32,847 bases of DNA from Polaribacter sp. (GCA_029248845.1 JAQWIO010000116.1:1-32847), one strand, 5' to 3'. Positions 8,822 through 16,015 are shown, counted from the first letter of the stretch. The notes: generated by a model from the letters alone, not told the origin. Translations and numbers: made by a program.

Positions 8822-10132
8822 ATGGCATCATTTAAAATTGAAGGCGGTCATAAATTAAATGGAACAATCACTCCTCAAGGAGCAAAAAATGAAGTCTTAC
8901 AAATAATTTGTGCAGTTTTACTAACTTCAGAAAGAGTTGTAGTTCACAATGTTCCAGATATTATTGATGTTAATAAGTTAATCTTTATTCTTGGAGAATT
9001 GGGTGTAAAAGTCGAAAAATTGCATCGAAACTCTTATGCTTTTCAAGCAGATGAAATTAATTTAGAATATTTAGAATCAACAAGTTTTAAAAAAGATGGA
9101 AGCTCCTTACGAGGTTCAATTATGATTGTTGGTCCATTATTGGCAAGATTTGGTAAAGGATATATTCCTCGACCTGGAGGAGATAAGATTGGTCGTAGAA
9201 GATTAGATACCCATTTTGAAGGTTTTATTAGATTGGGTGCAAAATTTAGGTATAATAAGGAAGAGCACTTTTATGGTGTTGAAGCTGAAGAATTACAGGG
9301 TGTAGAAATGTTATTAGATGAAGCCTCTGTTACTGGAACTGCCAATATTTTAATGGCATCTGTTTTAGCAAAAGGAACTACAAAAATATACAATGCAGCC
9401 TGCGAACCTTACATTCAACAATTGTCTAAAATGTTAAATTCTATGGGTGCAAAAATTTCTGGGGTAGGTTCTAATTTATTAGTTATTGAAGGTGTTGAAT
9501 CCCTGGGTGCTACTGAACACAGAGTCTTACCAGATATGATTGAAATTGGTTCTTGGATAGGTGTTGCAGTGATGACCCGATCGGAGTTAACTATAAAAAA
9601 TGTAAGCTGGGAAAATCTAGGGCAAATTCCAAGTGTCTTTAAAAAATTAGGAATTAAATTAGAGAAAAAAGGAGATGACATCTACATTCCTAAACAAGAA
9701 TCTTACGAAATACAAAATTATATAGATGGTTCGGTTTTAACTGTTTCAGACGCTCCTTGGCCAGGCTTTACACCAGACTTATTAAGTATAGTTTTAGTCA
9801 TTGCAACTCAAGCCAAAGGGACAGTTTTAATTCATCAAAAAATGTTTGAAAGTCGTTTGTTTTTTGTGGATAAGTTAATTGATATGGGTGCGAAAGTAAT
9901 TTTATGTGACCCACATAGAGCAACTGTAATTGGTCAGAATTTTAAAAGTTCGTTAAAAGCTACAAAGATGACTTCACCAGATATAAGAGCGGGAATTTCT
10001 TTATTAATTGCTGCATTATCTGCGAATGGAACGAGTATTATTAACAACATCGAACAAATAGATAGAGGTTATGAAAATATCGAAGCTCGTTTAAAATCTA
10101 TTGGTGCTAAAATTGAAAGAATAGAAGATTAA
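8822..10132 (+). CDS. murA: UDP-N-acetylglucosamine 1-carboxyvinyltransferase MurA
   Basis: This 436-residue enzyme catalyses the first committed step of peptidoglycan synthesis, transfer of enolpyruvate from PEP to UDP-GlcNAc. Visible landmarks are Lys22 in the QGAKNE motif, the catalytic loop RPGGDKIGRRRLDTH at about 117-131, the acid in the DAPWPGFTPDL motif, and the late TSPDIRAGISLLIAAL motif with its conserved Arg. The loop carries Asp121 where most MurA proteins have Cys (Cys115 in E. coli), the residue alkylated by fosfomycin. Asp variants in other bacteria are active and naturally fosfomycin-insensitive. It follows the DUF4290 gene by 6 bases, and a palindromic terminator lies just after it. 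Confidence 0.95.
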   Translation: MASFKIEGGHKLNGTITPQGAKNEVLQIICAVLLTSERVVVHNVPDIIDVNKLIFILGELGVKVEKLHRNSYAFQADEINLEYLESTSFKKDGSSLRGSIMIVGPLLARFGKGYIPRPGGDKIGRRRLDTHFEGFIRLGAKFRYNKEEHFYGVEAEELQGVEMLLDEASVTGTANILMASVLAKGTTKIYNAACEPYIQQLSKMLNSMGAKISGVGSNLLVIEGVESLGATEHRVLPDMIEIGSWIGVAVMTRSELTIKNVSWENLGQIPSVFKKLGIKLEKKGDDIYIPKQESYEIQNYIDGSVLTVSDAPWPGFTPDLLSIVLVIATQAKGTVLIHQKMFESRLFFVDKLIDMGAKVILCDPHRATVIGQNFKSSLKATKMTSPDIRAGISLLIAALSANGTSIINNIEQIDRGYENIEARLKSIGAKIERIED

Positions 10133-10156
10133 GAATTTATAACAATGTAAAAATAC

Positions 10157-10186
10157 AAAATAGTGTCAGTTTGACACTATTTTTTT
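10157..10186 (+). terminator. Terminator/palindrome between murA and grpE
   Basis: AAATAGTGTCA (10158-10168) and TGACACTATTT (10172-10182) form a perfect 11-bp inverted repeat with a 3-base loop, followed by more T residues. It has the form of an intrinsic terminator for murA. It also lies immediately before grpE, and its right arm overlaps a possible promoter TTG, so it may instead or also be an operator. Confidence 0.7.
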
Positions 10187-10202
10187 GATGGCAACATTTT
10201 TG
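10171..10202 (+). promoter_or_regulatory. Candidate grpE-dnaJ promoter
   Basis: TTG at 10171-10173 and CATTTTTG at 10195-10202 are separated by 21 bases and resemble the Bacteroidota -33/-7 pair, with one mismatch in the -7 element. The start codon is 36 bases further on. The TTG lies within the palindrome described at 10157-10186. Confidence 0.35.
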
Positions 10203-10238
10203 CGTATAAATAATGTATAATTTAATGATTGTAAACGA

Positions 10239-10787
10239 ATGAGTAAGAAAGAAGATTTAAAAGAAAAAGAAACTACTTCAGTAGATGAAGTCAGTCAAAC
10301 ACAAGATGATCAAGAGATTGTAGAAGAAAATATCAAAGAAGAGCCAACTCCTGAAGAGTTAATCAAAGTTGAAAAGGATAAGTTTTTACGTCTTTTTGCA
10401 GAGTTTGAGAATTATAAAAAAAGAACAACTAGAGAACGTATTGAACTTTTTAAGACGGCAGGACAAGAAGTAATGACATCTTTACTGCCAGTTGTAGATG
10501 ATTTTGAACGTGCTTTGTCACATATCGATGATGACAAAGAAGCAGAAGAATTAAGAAAGGGAGTTTTGCTAATTTATCAAAAATTTTACAAGACTTTAGA
10601 GCAAAAAGGGCTGTCAAAAATAGAAACCAATTCAGGAGATACCTTTGATGCAGAAATTCATGAAGCAATTACACAAATTCCAGCTCCAACTGATGATTTA
10701 AAAGGAAAAGTAATTGATTGTATTGAAAAAGGATACAAGCTAGGTGATAAAATTATACGTTATCCAAAAGTGGTAATAGGACAGTAA
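10239..10787 (+). CDS. grpE: Nucleotide exchange factor GrpE
   Basis: A 182-residue GrpE, the factor that releases ADP from DnaK in the heat-shock chaperone cycle. The first 45 residues are acidic and probably disordered. Next comes the long dimerising helix (LIKVEKDKFLRLFAEFENYKKRTTRERIEL is the family signature region, about 41-70). The four-helix and beta-wing parts follow, with LLPVVDDFERAL and the C-terminal GYKLGDKIIRYPKVVIGQ motif. It lies 46 bases upstream of dnaJ on the same strand, the usual Bacteroidota pair. dnaK itself is not in the window. No CIRCE element is visible upstream; a different palindrome at 10157-10186 is the only candidate regulatory site. Confidence 0.95.
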   Translation: MSKKEDLKEKETTSVDEVSQTQDDQEIVEENIKEEPTPEELIKVEKDKFLRLFAEFENYKKRTTRERIELFKTAGQEVMTSLLPVVDDFERALSHIDDDKEAEELRKGVLLIYQKFYKTLEQKGLSKIETNSGDTFDAEIHEAITQIPAPTDDLKGKVIDCIEKGYKLGDKIIRYPKVVIGQ

Positions 10788-10833
10788 ATAAACATACAGT
10801 AGTTGAAAAAACTGATAACTGAGATCAAAAAAC

Positions 10834-11958
10834 ATGGCAAAACAAGATTTTTACGAAGTATTAAACATTTCTAAATCGGCATCACAAGCAGAAATAAAAA
10901 AAGGCTATAGAAAAATGGCTATTAAATATCACCCAGATAAAAATCCTGGTGATAAAACTGCGGAAGAAAATTTTAAAAAAGCAGCTGAGGCTTATGAAAT
11001 TTTAAGTGACGAGAATAAAAAAGCAAGATATGATCAATATGGTCATCAAGCCTTCGATGGACCTCAGGGCGGTGGCGGTTTTGGTGGTGGCGGAATGAAT
11101 ATGGATGATATATTCAGTCAATTTGGAGATATTTTTGGAGGTGGTGGCTTCGGAGGTTTTGGCGGTGGCGGTGGTCAACGACAAGCTCGTGTAAAAGGGA
11201 GCAATTTGCGTATTCGTGTAAAACTTACTTTAGAAGAAATTGCTAGAGGAGTAGAAAAGAAAGTAAAAGTTCGAAGAAAAGTTCAAGCAGACGGAGTGAC
11301 TTATAAAACATGTCCTACTTGTAATGGTTCTGGCCAGCAAATGAGAATAACCAACACTATTTTAGGAAGAATGCAAACTGCTTCAACTTGTTCTACTTGT
11401 ATGGGGTCAGGAGAAATAATTCACAACAAACCTAATGGCTCAGACTCACAAGGTTTGATTGTAACAGAAGAAACTGTTACGATCAATATACCTGAAGGAG
11501 TTACAGAAGGAGTTCAATTAAAAGTAGGTGGAAAAGGAAACGATGCTCCAGGGAAAAAATCAATTTCTGGAGATTTATTAGTTTTAATTGAAGAAATCCC
11601 TCATGAAACTTTAAAAAGAGAAGGGAACAACATTCATTATGATCTTTATGTTAATTTTTCAGAAGCTGTTTTAGGAACAAGTAAAGAAGTTAATACGGTT
11701 ACTGGTAAAGTTAAAATTAAAATTGATTCTGGAACTCAATCTGGTAAAATATTAAGATTAAAAGGGAAAGGTTTGCCAAGCATAGAAAGTTATGGAACAG
11801 GGGATTTCTTAATTCATATAAATGTATGGACACCAAAGGAGTTAAATAAAGAGCAAAGAAGGTTTTTTGAAAAGATGTCTGACGATGAAAATTTTACTCC
11901 AAGTCCAAATAAGTCGGATAAATCATTTTTTGAAAAAGTAAAAGACATGTTTTCTTAA
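10834..11958 (+). CDS. dnaJ: Chaperone DnaJ with a half zinc finger
   Basis: A 374-residue DnaJ that delivers clients to DnaK and stimulates its ATPase. The J domain occupies about residues 4-70 with HPD at 33-35. A Gly/Phe-rich linker follows (about 76-118), then the client-binding beta domains and a C-terminal dimerisation region. The zinc-finger region contains only two CxxCxGxG repeats, at 160-167 and 186-193, instead of the four of E. coli DnaJ. By spacing they correspond to repeats II and III (zinc centre 2), while repeats I and IV are replaced by DGVTYK and KPNGSDSQG. From memory, other flavobacterial DnaJ proteins look similar, so this is a lineage trait and not damage. It is co-transcribed with grpE. 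Confidence 0.95.
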   Translation: MAKQDFYEVLNISKSASQAEIKKGYRKMAIKYHPDKNPGDKTAEENFKKAAEAYEILSDENKKARYDQYGHQAFDGPQGGGGFGGGGMNMDDIFSQFGDIFGGGGFGGFGGGGGQRQARVKGSNLRIRVKLTLEEIARGVEKKVKVRRKVQADGVTYKTCPTCNGSGQQMRITNTILGRMQTASTCSTCMGSGEIIHNKPNGSDSQGLIVTEETVTINIPEGVTEGVQLKVGGKGNDAPGKKSISGDLLVLIEEIPHETLKREGNNIHYDLYVNFSEAVLGTSKEVNTVTGKVKIKIDSGTQSGKILRLKGKGLPSIESYGTGDFLIHINVWTPKELNKEQRRFFEKMSDDENFTPSPNKSDKSFFEKVKDMFS

Positions 11959-11990
11959 ACATATGTAAATATTATATAGTTGAATACCTC

Positions 11991-12004
11991 TTTTTCATGA
12001 AAAA
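11991..12004. repeat. 14-bp perfect palindrome downstream of dnaJ
   Basis: TTTTTCATGAAAAA is a perfect palindrome 33 bases after the dnaJ stop codon. It shares the 9-mer CTTTTTCAT with the linker of the two candidate small RNAs nearby. A role as weak terminator or binding site is possible but unsupported. Confidence 0.25.
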
Positions 12005-12030
12005 TATTTTTAACAAAGGTAGTATTAAGC

Positions 12031-12038
12031 TATATTTA
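12031..12038 (+). promoter_or_regulatory. Candidate -7 element for small RNA A
   Basis: TATATTTA matches TAnnTTTG except at the last base. It starts 12 bases before the first hairpin of candidate RNA A, the same distance as the perfect element in front of candidate RNA B. No convincing TTG is seen upstream, so this RNA could instead come from the 3' end of the grpE-dnaJ transcript. Confidence 0.35.
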
Positions 12039-12042
12039 CACC

Positions 12043-12114
12043 GTTGTTAAACAATTAACAACATTTCTTTTTCATAGCAATTTTTTTCCCACTCAAAGTT
12101 TGAGTGGGTTTTTT
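12043..12114 (+). ncRNA. Candidate small RNA A (about 72 nt)
   Basis: The element has three parts. First is a 5' hairpin, GTTGTTAA (12043-12050) paired with TTAACAAC (12055-12062) around ACAA. Second is an unpaired U-rich linker containing CTTTTTCATAGCAATTTTT (12068-12086). Third is an intrinsic terminator, CCCACTCAAA/TTTGAGTGGG (12088-12108), followed by six T. The same layout recurs at 12549-12619 with a compensatory base change in the first stem. The terminator probably also ends the grpE-dnaJ transcript. I do not recognise a named family. It could be a primary transcript, a piece processed from the dnaJ 3' end, or merely an elaborate terminator. Confidence 0.6.
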
Positions 12115-12119
12115 CTTTA

Positions 12120-12510
12120 CAAATATTGAAACAACAACAAAATACAAGATCTCTCTATCTTAAATATATTTAATTTTAACAGAAAATAAGTTCATTAGAA
12201 AACTTTATTAATCAAGTTAAAATTCGAGATACTTTGTTTTTTAAATATCAATTTTAGAACTATTTATTCAATTTTAAAAAAAAAGCTATATACGCAAATA
12301 AAATTTACAATTAATTAAGGTACTTAGTCATTTTATCAGTTAATTGATGGCAGGATATTAGCTTATTTTTTTAATAAAACTTTGTAGTTTTTTATTAGTC
12401 ATAATTTTTTATGATAAAACCCTTAAATTATTTGAATAAAATTAAAAAAACAACAATTTTATAACATTATAAGAAAAAAAAATAATTAGGTGTTTTTTTT
12501 ACACGAAAAT
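12120..12510. other. AT-rich spacer with no recognisable gene
   Basis: This stretch between the two candidate small RNAs holds no credible reading frame (the longest ATG-started one, from about 12411, is 17 codons), no tRNA and no strong terminator. A long imperfect hairpin (TAATAAAACT with AGTTTTTTATTA, about 12374-12399) and a short TCATAA/TTATGA stem follow each other, but such A/T stems are expected by chance here. Confidence 0.6.
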
Positions 12511-12512
12511 AC

Positions 12513-12543
12513 TTGGTTAGTATTAAATTCTATTATATATTTG
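12513..12543 (+). promoter_or_regulatory. Promoter for small RNA B
   Basis: TTG (12513-12515) and a perfect TATATTTG (12536-12543) are separated by 20 bases, matching the Bacteroidota promoter. The predicted transcription start is at about 12549, exactly at the first hairpin of candidate RNA B. Confidence 0.6.
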
Positions 12544-12548
12544 TATAG

Positions 12549-12619
12549 TTATTAAGAAATTAATAAGTTTTTCTTTTTCATAGCAATTTTTCGCACTCAT
12601 ATTTTGAGTGGGTTTTTTT
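12549..12619 (+). ncRNA. Candidate small RNA B (about 71 nt)
   Basis: This is a relative of RNA A. Its 5' hairpin is TTATTAA (12549-12555) paired with TTAATAA (12560-12566) with a GAAA tetraloop. A linker with the same CTTTTTCATAGCAATTTTT core follows (12573-12591), then a terminator stem CACTCA/TGAGTG (12594-12610) and seven T. Compared with RNA A, one G-C pair in the first stem is A-T here, a compensatory change that supports a selected structure. It has its own promoter and ends 19 bases before the RNase P RNA helix P1, so it is not simply the tail of a coding transcript. No named family recognised. Confidence 0.65.
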
Positions 12620-12637
12620 ATGAATAATGAATGATTT

Positions 12638-12964
12638 AAAAACAGTATAGAAATTGCGAATTTACCTTATCGTCACGCTATTCGTGAAGGAAAGTCCGAA
12701 CACCAAAGAGTATCATAGCGGATAACATCCGTCCAACGTAAGTTGAGGACAAGTGCAACAGAAAGAATGTACAGTTAGGCTGTAGTGAAACCAGGTAAAC
12801 TCTATGAGGTGCAATGCCATGTAAATTAGAGCTTGAGAGCTTCTCGCTCGATTCTAAAGGGTAGGCAGATAGATTCTAAAAGTAATTTTAGAACTAGATA
12901 AATGATAAGGACCTTTTAAGGAACAGAATTCGGCTTATTAATTCGCATTTTCTATACTGTTTTT
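12638..12964 (+). ncRNA. rnpB: RNase P RNA (bacterial type A)
   Basis: This is the catalytic RNA of RNase P, which removes the 5' leader of tRNA precursors. The universal blocks are visible: GAAGGAAAGTCCGAACACC (12686-12704) near the 5' side, GTGAAACCAGGTAAACTC and GTGCAATGCCATGTAAA in the specificity region, GGGTAGGCAGATAGA, and ACAGAATTCGGCTTAT (12923-12938) closing helix P4. The ends pair as helix P1: 12638-12662 with 12940-12964, 24 of 25 positions complementary. That is longer than the usual P1, and its 3' side runs into TTTTT, so it may double as the terminator. Boundaries are set by this helix; the mature ends may be a few bases inside it. Confidence 0.93.
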
Positions 12965-13030
12965 AAATTAAAAATTACGAAATCTCTATTTTAATCAATT
13001 AAATTTTAAAGAATATAAAAACATTTTCTT

Positions 13031-13046
13031 CTTATACGTTTATAAG
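13031..13046. repeat. Palindrome upstream of acnB
   Basis: CTTATACGTTTATAAG has perfect 6-bp arms (CTTATA/TATAAG) and contains TACGTTTA, one base from the TAnnTTTG promoter element. It lies 135 bases before the acnB start. It may be a promoter with an overlapping operator, but chance is a serious alternative. Confidence 0.25.
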
Positions 13047-13180
13047 AGTTATCTATGTATTTGTCTTTTAAAATTGAGATAAAAAATGTAATTTTGAGGG
13101 CGTTAAATAAAACAAAAAAACTTTTAACTTCTGACATAAAATTAATTTATAATTCAGACCCAAATCAAAGATTTTTTTTC

Positions 13181-15958
13181 ATGAATATTTATAAAGATTA
13201 CCTTAAGCAAATAAAAGAACGAAAACTTCTAGGTCTTCATCCACAACCAATTGATGATTCAATATTATTAATTAAAATCATTGAGCAAATTAAAGATTTA
13301 GAAAACGAATATAGAGAAGATTCTCTCAACTTTTTTATCTACAATGTTTTGCCAGGAACAACAAGTGCTGCTGTTGTAAAGGCTGATTTTTTAAAAGAAA
13401 TTATCTTAGGAGATTCTTTCGTAAAAGAAATATCATCTTCTTTTGCTTTTGAGCAATTATCTCATATGAAAGGTGGCCCTTCAGTAGCTGTTTTATTAGA
13501 TCTAGCTTTGGGGTCTAATTTATCTATTGCAAGAGAAGCTGCAAATGTTTTAAAAACTCAGGTTTTTCTATATGAAGCCGATACAACTCGTTTGGAAAAA
13601 GCATTTAATAATGGGAATGTAATTGCGAAGGAGATCATAGAGAGTTACGCCAAAGCTGAGTTTTTTACAAAACTTCCTGAAATTCCTGAAGAAATCAAGA
13701 TTGTTACTTTTGTTGCAGGAATAGGAGATATTTCAACAGATTTATTATCACCTGGAGGTGACGCTCATTCTAGATCCGATAGAGAACTTCATGGTCAGTC
13801 TCTATTTGAGCATAACAAAGAGCAACAAAACGAATTGCTAGCTCTCCAAAAACAACATCCAGATAAGCGAGTGATGTTAATTGCAGAGAAAGGTACAATG
13901 GGTGTTGGTTCATCTAGAATGTCAGGTGTAAATAATGTTGCATTGTGGACAGGTATAAAATCAAGTCCTTATGTTCCATTTATTAATATTGCACCAATTA
14001 TTGCTGGTACGAATGGGATTTCTCCGATTTTTTTAACAACCGTTGGTGTAACAGGTGGTATTGGTATTGATCTTAAAAACTGGGTAAAGCAGAAAGATTC
14101 TGATGGTAATATTTTAAGAGATGCTGATGGAGAATACATTTTAAAAGAAAAATATTCTGTTGCTACAGGAACTGTTCTTACTGTCAATACTAAAGATAAA
14201 AAATTGTATAATGGTAATCAGGAATTAGTGGATATTTCTGCATCATTAACACCTCAAAAAAAAGAATTTATAAAAGCTGGAGGTTCGTACGCTATTGTAT
14301 TTGGTAAAAAACTTCAAACATTTGCATCAAAAGTTCTAGGGATTGACGTTATACCTGTCTATGCAACATCAAAAGAAATTTCTATTGAAGGACAGGGACT
14401 TACTGCCGTAGAAAAAATATTTAATAAAAACGCAGTTGGTATCACACCAGGTAAAGTATTACATGCTGGTTCTGATGTTCGTGTTGAGGTAAATATTGTA
14501 GGTTCGCAAGATACAACTGGTCTTATGACCTCTCAAGAATTAGAGATGATGGCTGCAACAGTAATTTCTCCAATTGTTGATGGTGCATACCAATCAGGTT
14601 GTCATACTGCTTCAGTATGGGATGAAAGGTCTAAGGCAAATATACCTAGACTTATGAAGTTTATGAATGACTTTGGTTTAATTACAGCACGTGATCCCAA
14701 AGGAAAATACCATGCAATGACCGATGTTATCCATAAAGTTCTTAATGATATAACTATCGATGACTGGGCAATAATTATTGGAGGAGATTCTCATACAAGA
14801 ATGTCTAAAGGTGTCGCTTTTGGAGCAGATTCTGGAACTGTTGCTTTAGCGTTAGCTACCGGTGAAGCTTCAATGCCAATTCCTCAATCAGTGAAAGTTA
14901 CTTTTAAAGGAGAAATGAAAAATTATATGGATTTCAGAGATGTAGTTCATGCCACCCAATCTCAAATGCTTACTCAGTTTGGAGGAGATAACGTATTCCA
15001 AGGAAGGGTTATTGAGGTTCATATTGGAACTCTTACTGCTGATCAAGCATTTACATTTACAGATTGGACTGCAGAAATGAAAGCTAAAGCTTCCATATGT
15101 ATATCTGAAGATGACACTTTAATCGAGTCTTTAGAGATTGCAAAAGGTAGAATCCAGATTATGATTGACAAAGGAATGGATAATCATAAGCAAGTTCTTC
15201 AAGGGTTAATTGACATCGCAAATAGAAGAATAGCTGAGATTAAATCAGGTGATAAACCTGCTTTAGCCCCAGATGAAAATGCAAATTACTTTGCTGAGGT
15301 TGTGATTGATCTAGACCAAATAGGAGAACCAATGATTGCCGATCCGGATGTAAATAACGAGGATGTTTCTAAACGTTATACACACGATACAATTAGACCA
15401 TTGTCTTACTATGGTGGAACTAAAAAAGTAGATTTAGGATTCATTGGATCTTGTATGGTTCATAAAGGAGATATGAAAATTTTGGCTCAAATGCTAAAGA
15501 ATATTGAATCTCAGACAGGTAAGGTTGAATTTAAAGCACCCTTAGTCGTTGCACCTCCAACGTATAATATTGTTGACGAATTAAAAGATGAAGGGGATTG
15601 GGAAGTTTTAGTGAAGTATTCAGGTTTTGAATTTGATGATAGTGCCCCAAAAGGTTTGGCTCGAACAAAATACGAAAACATGTTGTATCTAGAACGTCCA
15701 GGATGTAACCTATGTATGGGGAATCAAGAAAAGGCTGAACCAGGTGATACTGTAATGGCTACTTCTACACGTCTTTTTCAAGGAAGAGTTGTTAAAGATT
15801 CTAGTGAGAAAAAGGGAGAATCTTTATTATCATCTACACCAGTAGTTGTATTGTCTACAATTTTAGGTAGAACACCTACTATGAATGAATATGAAGCAGC
15901 TGTTGATGGTATTGTATTAACAAAATTTAAGCCTTCTTTGAAGCAATTAGTTAGATAA
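13181..15958 (+). CDS. acnB: Bifunctional aconitate hydratase 2 / 2-methylisocitrate dehydratase (AcnB)
   Basis: A 925-residue aconitase of the B type, interconverting citrate and isocitrate in the TCA cycle and probably also acting on 2-methylisocitrate. The N-terminus is the helical HEAT-like domain found only in AcnB (about residues 1-160). The substrate motif IGGDSHTRMSKGVAFGADSG lies in the middle. The [4Fe-4S] ligands are Cys758 (GSCMVHKG) and Cys842 and Cys845 (PGCNLCMGNQ). The first gap is 84 residues against 59 in E. coli AcnB, so there is an insertion between the ligands. The frame stays open 42 codons upstream, but ATG 13181 (MNIYKDYLKQI) fits the family start. It is a single gene ending at a strong terminator. 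Confidence 0.95.
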   Translation: MNIYKDYLKQIKERKLLGLHPQPIDDSILLIKIIEQIKDLENEYREDSLNFFIYNVLPGTTSAAVVKADFLKEIILGDSFVKEISSSFAFEQLSHMKGGPSVAVLLDLALGSNLSIAREAANVLKTQVFLYEADTTRLEKAFNNGNVIAKEIIESYAKAEFFTKLPEIPEEIKIVTFVAGIGDISTDLLSPGGDAHSRSDRELHGQSLFEHNKEQQNELLALQKQHPDKRVMLIAEKGTMGVGSSRMSGVNNVALWTGIKSSPYVPFINIAPIIAGTNGISPIFLTTVGVTGGIGIDLKNWVKQKDSDGNILRDADGEYILKEKYSVATGTVLTVNTKDKKLYNGNQELVDISASLTPQKKEFIKAGGSYAIVFGKKLQTFASKVLGIDVIPVYATSKEISIEGQGLTAVEKIFNKNAVGITPGKVLHAGSDVRVEVNIVGSQDTTGLMTSQELEMMAATVISPIVDGAYQSGCHTASVWDERSKANIPRLMKFMNDFGLITARDPKGKYHAMTDVIHKVLNDITIDDWAIIIGGDSHTRMSKGVAFGADSGTVALALATGEASMPIPQSVKVTFKGEMKNYMDFRDVVHATQSQMLTQFGGDNVFQGRVIEVHIGTLTADQAFTFTDWTAEMKAKASICISEDDTLIESLEIAKGRIQIMIDKGMDNHKQVLQGLIDIANRRIAEIKSGDKPALAPDENANYFAEVVIDLDQIGEPMIADPDVNNEDVSKRYTHDTIRPLSYYGGTKKVDLGFIGSCMVHKGDMKILAQMLKNIESQTGKVEFKAPLVVAPPTYNIVDELKDEGDWEVLVKYSGFEFDDSAPKGLARTKYENMLYLERPGCNLCMGNQEKAEPGDTVMATSTRLFQGRVVKDSSEKKGESLLSSTPVVVLSTILGRTPTMNEYEAAVDGIVLTKFKPSLKQLVR

Positions 15959-15983
15959 TAAAAATAAAAACTTTATTTATTAC

Positions 15984-16015
15984 AAAAACCTAAGCTTTAA
16001 ACTTGGGTTTTTTTT
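15984..16015 (+). terminator. Intrinsic terminator of acnB
   Basis: AAAAACCTAAG (15984-15994) pairs with CTTGGGTTTTT (16002-16012), with one G-U pair and a 7-base loop, and runs into a T-stretch. Confidence 0.85.

Noticed and set aside
9415..9681. Open frame of 88 codons antisense to murA
   Set aside because: It lies wholly inside murA, mirrors its codon pattern and has no start context or family resemblance.
10133..10238. CIRCE/HrcA operator before grpE
   Set aside because: The TTAGCACTC-N9-GAGTGCTAA consensus is absent; the palindrome present has a different sequence and shorter spacer.
12411..12464. 17-codon frame MIKPLNYLNKIKKTTIL in the RNA region
   Set aside because: Too short, no promoter or ribosome binding site, and composition expected of AT-rich spacer.
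11959..12640. tRNA, 6S RNA or CRISPR in the 680-base gene-free region
   Set aside because: No CCA-ended cloverleaf, no long closed helix with a central bubble, and no regularly spaced direct repeats; the two repeated elements are only two copies and carry terminators.
13055..13180. In-frame upstream extension of acnB by 42 codons
   Set aside because: The region translates to a Lys/Ile/Asn-rich stretch unlike the family, while ATG 13181 gives the usual AcnB start; the open frame is likely chance in stop-poor sequence.
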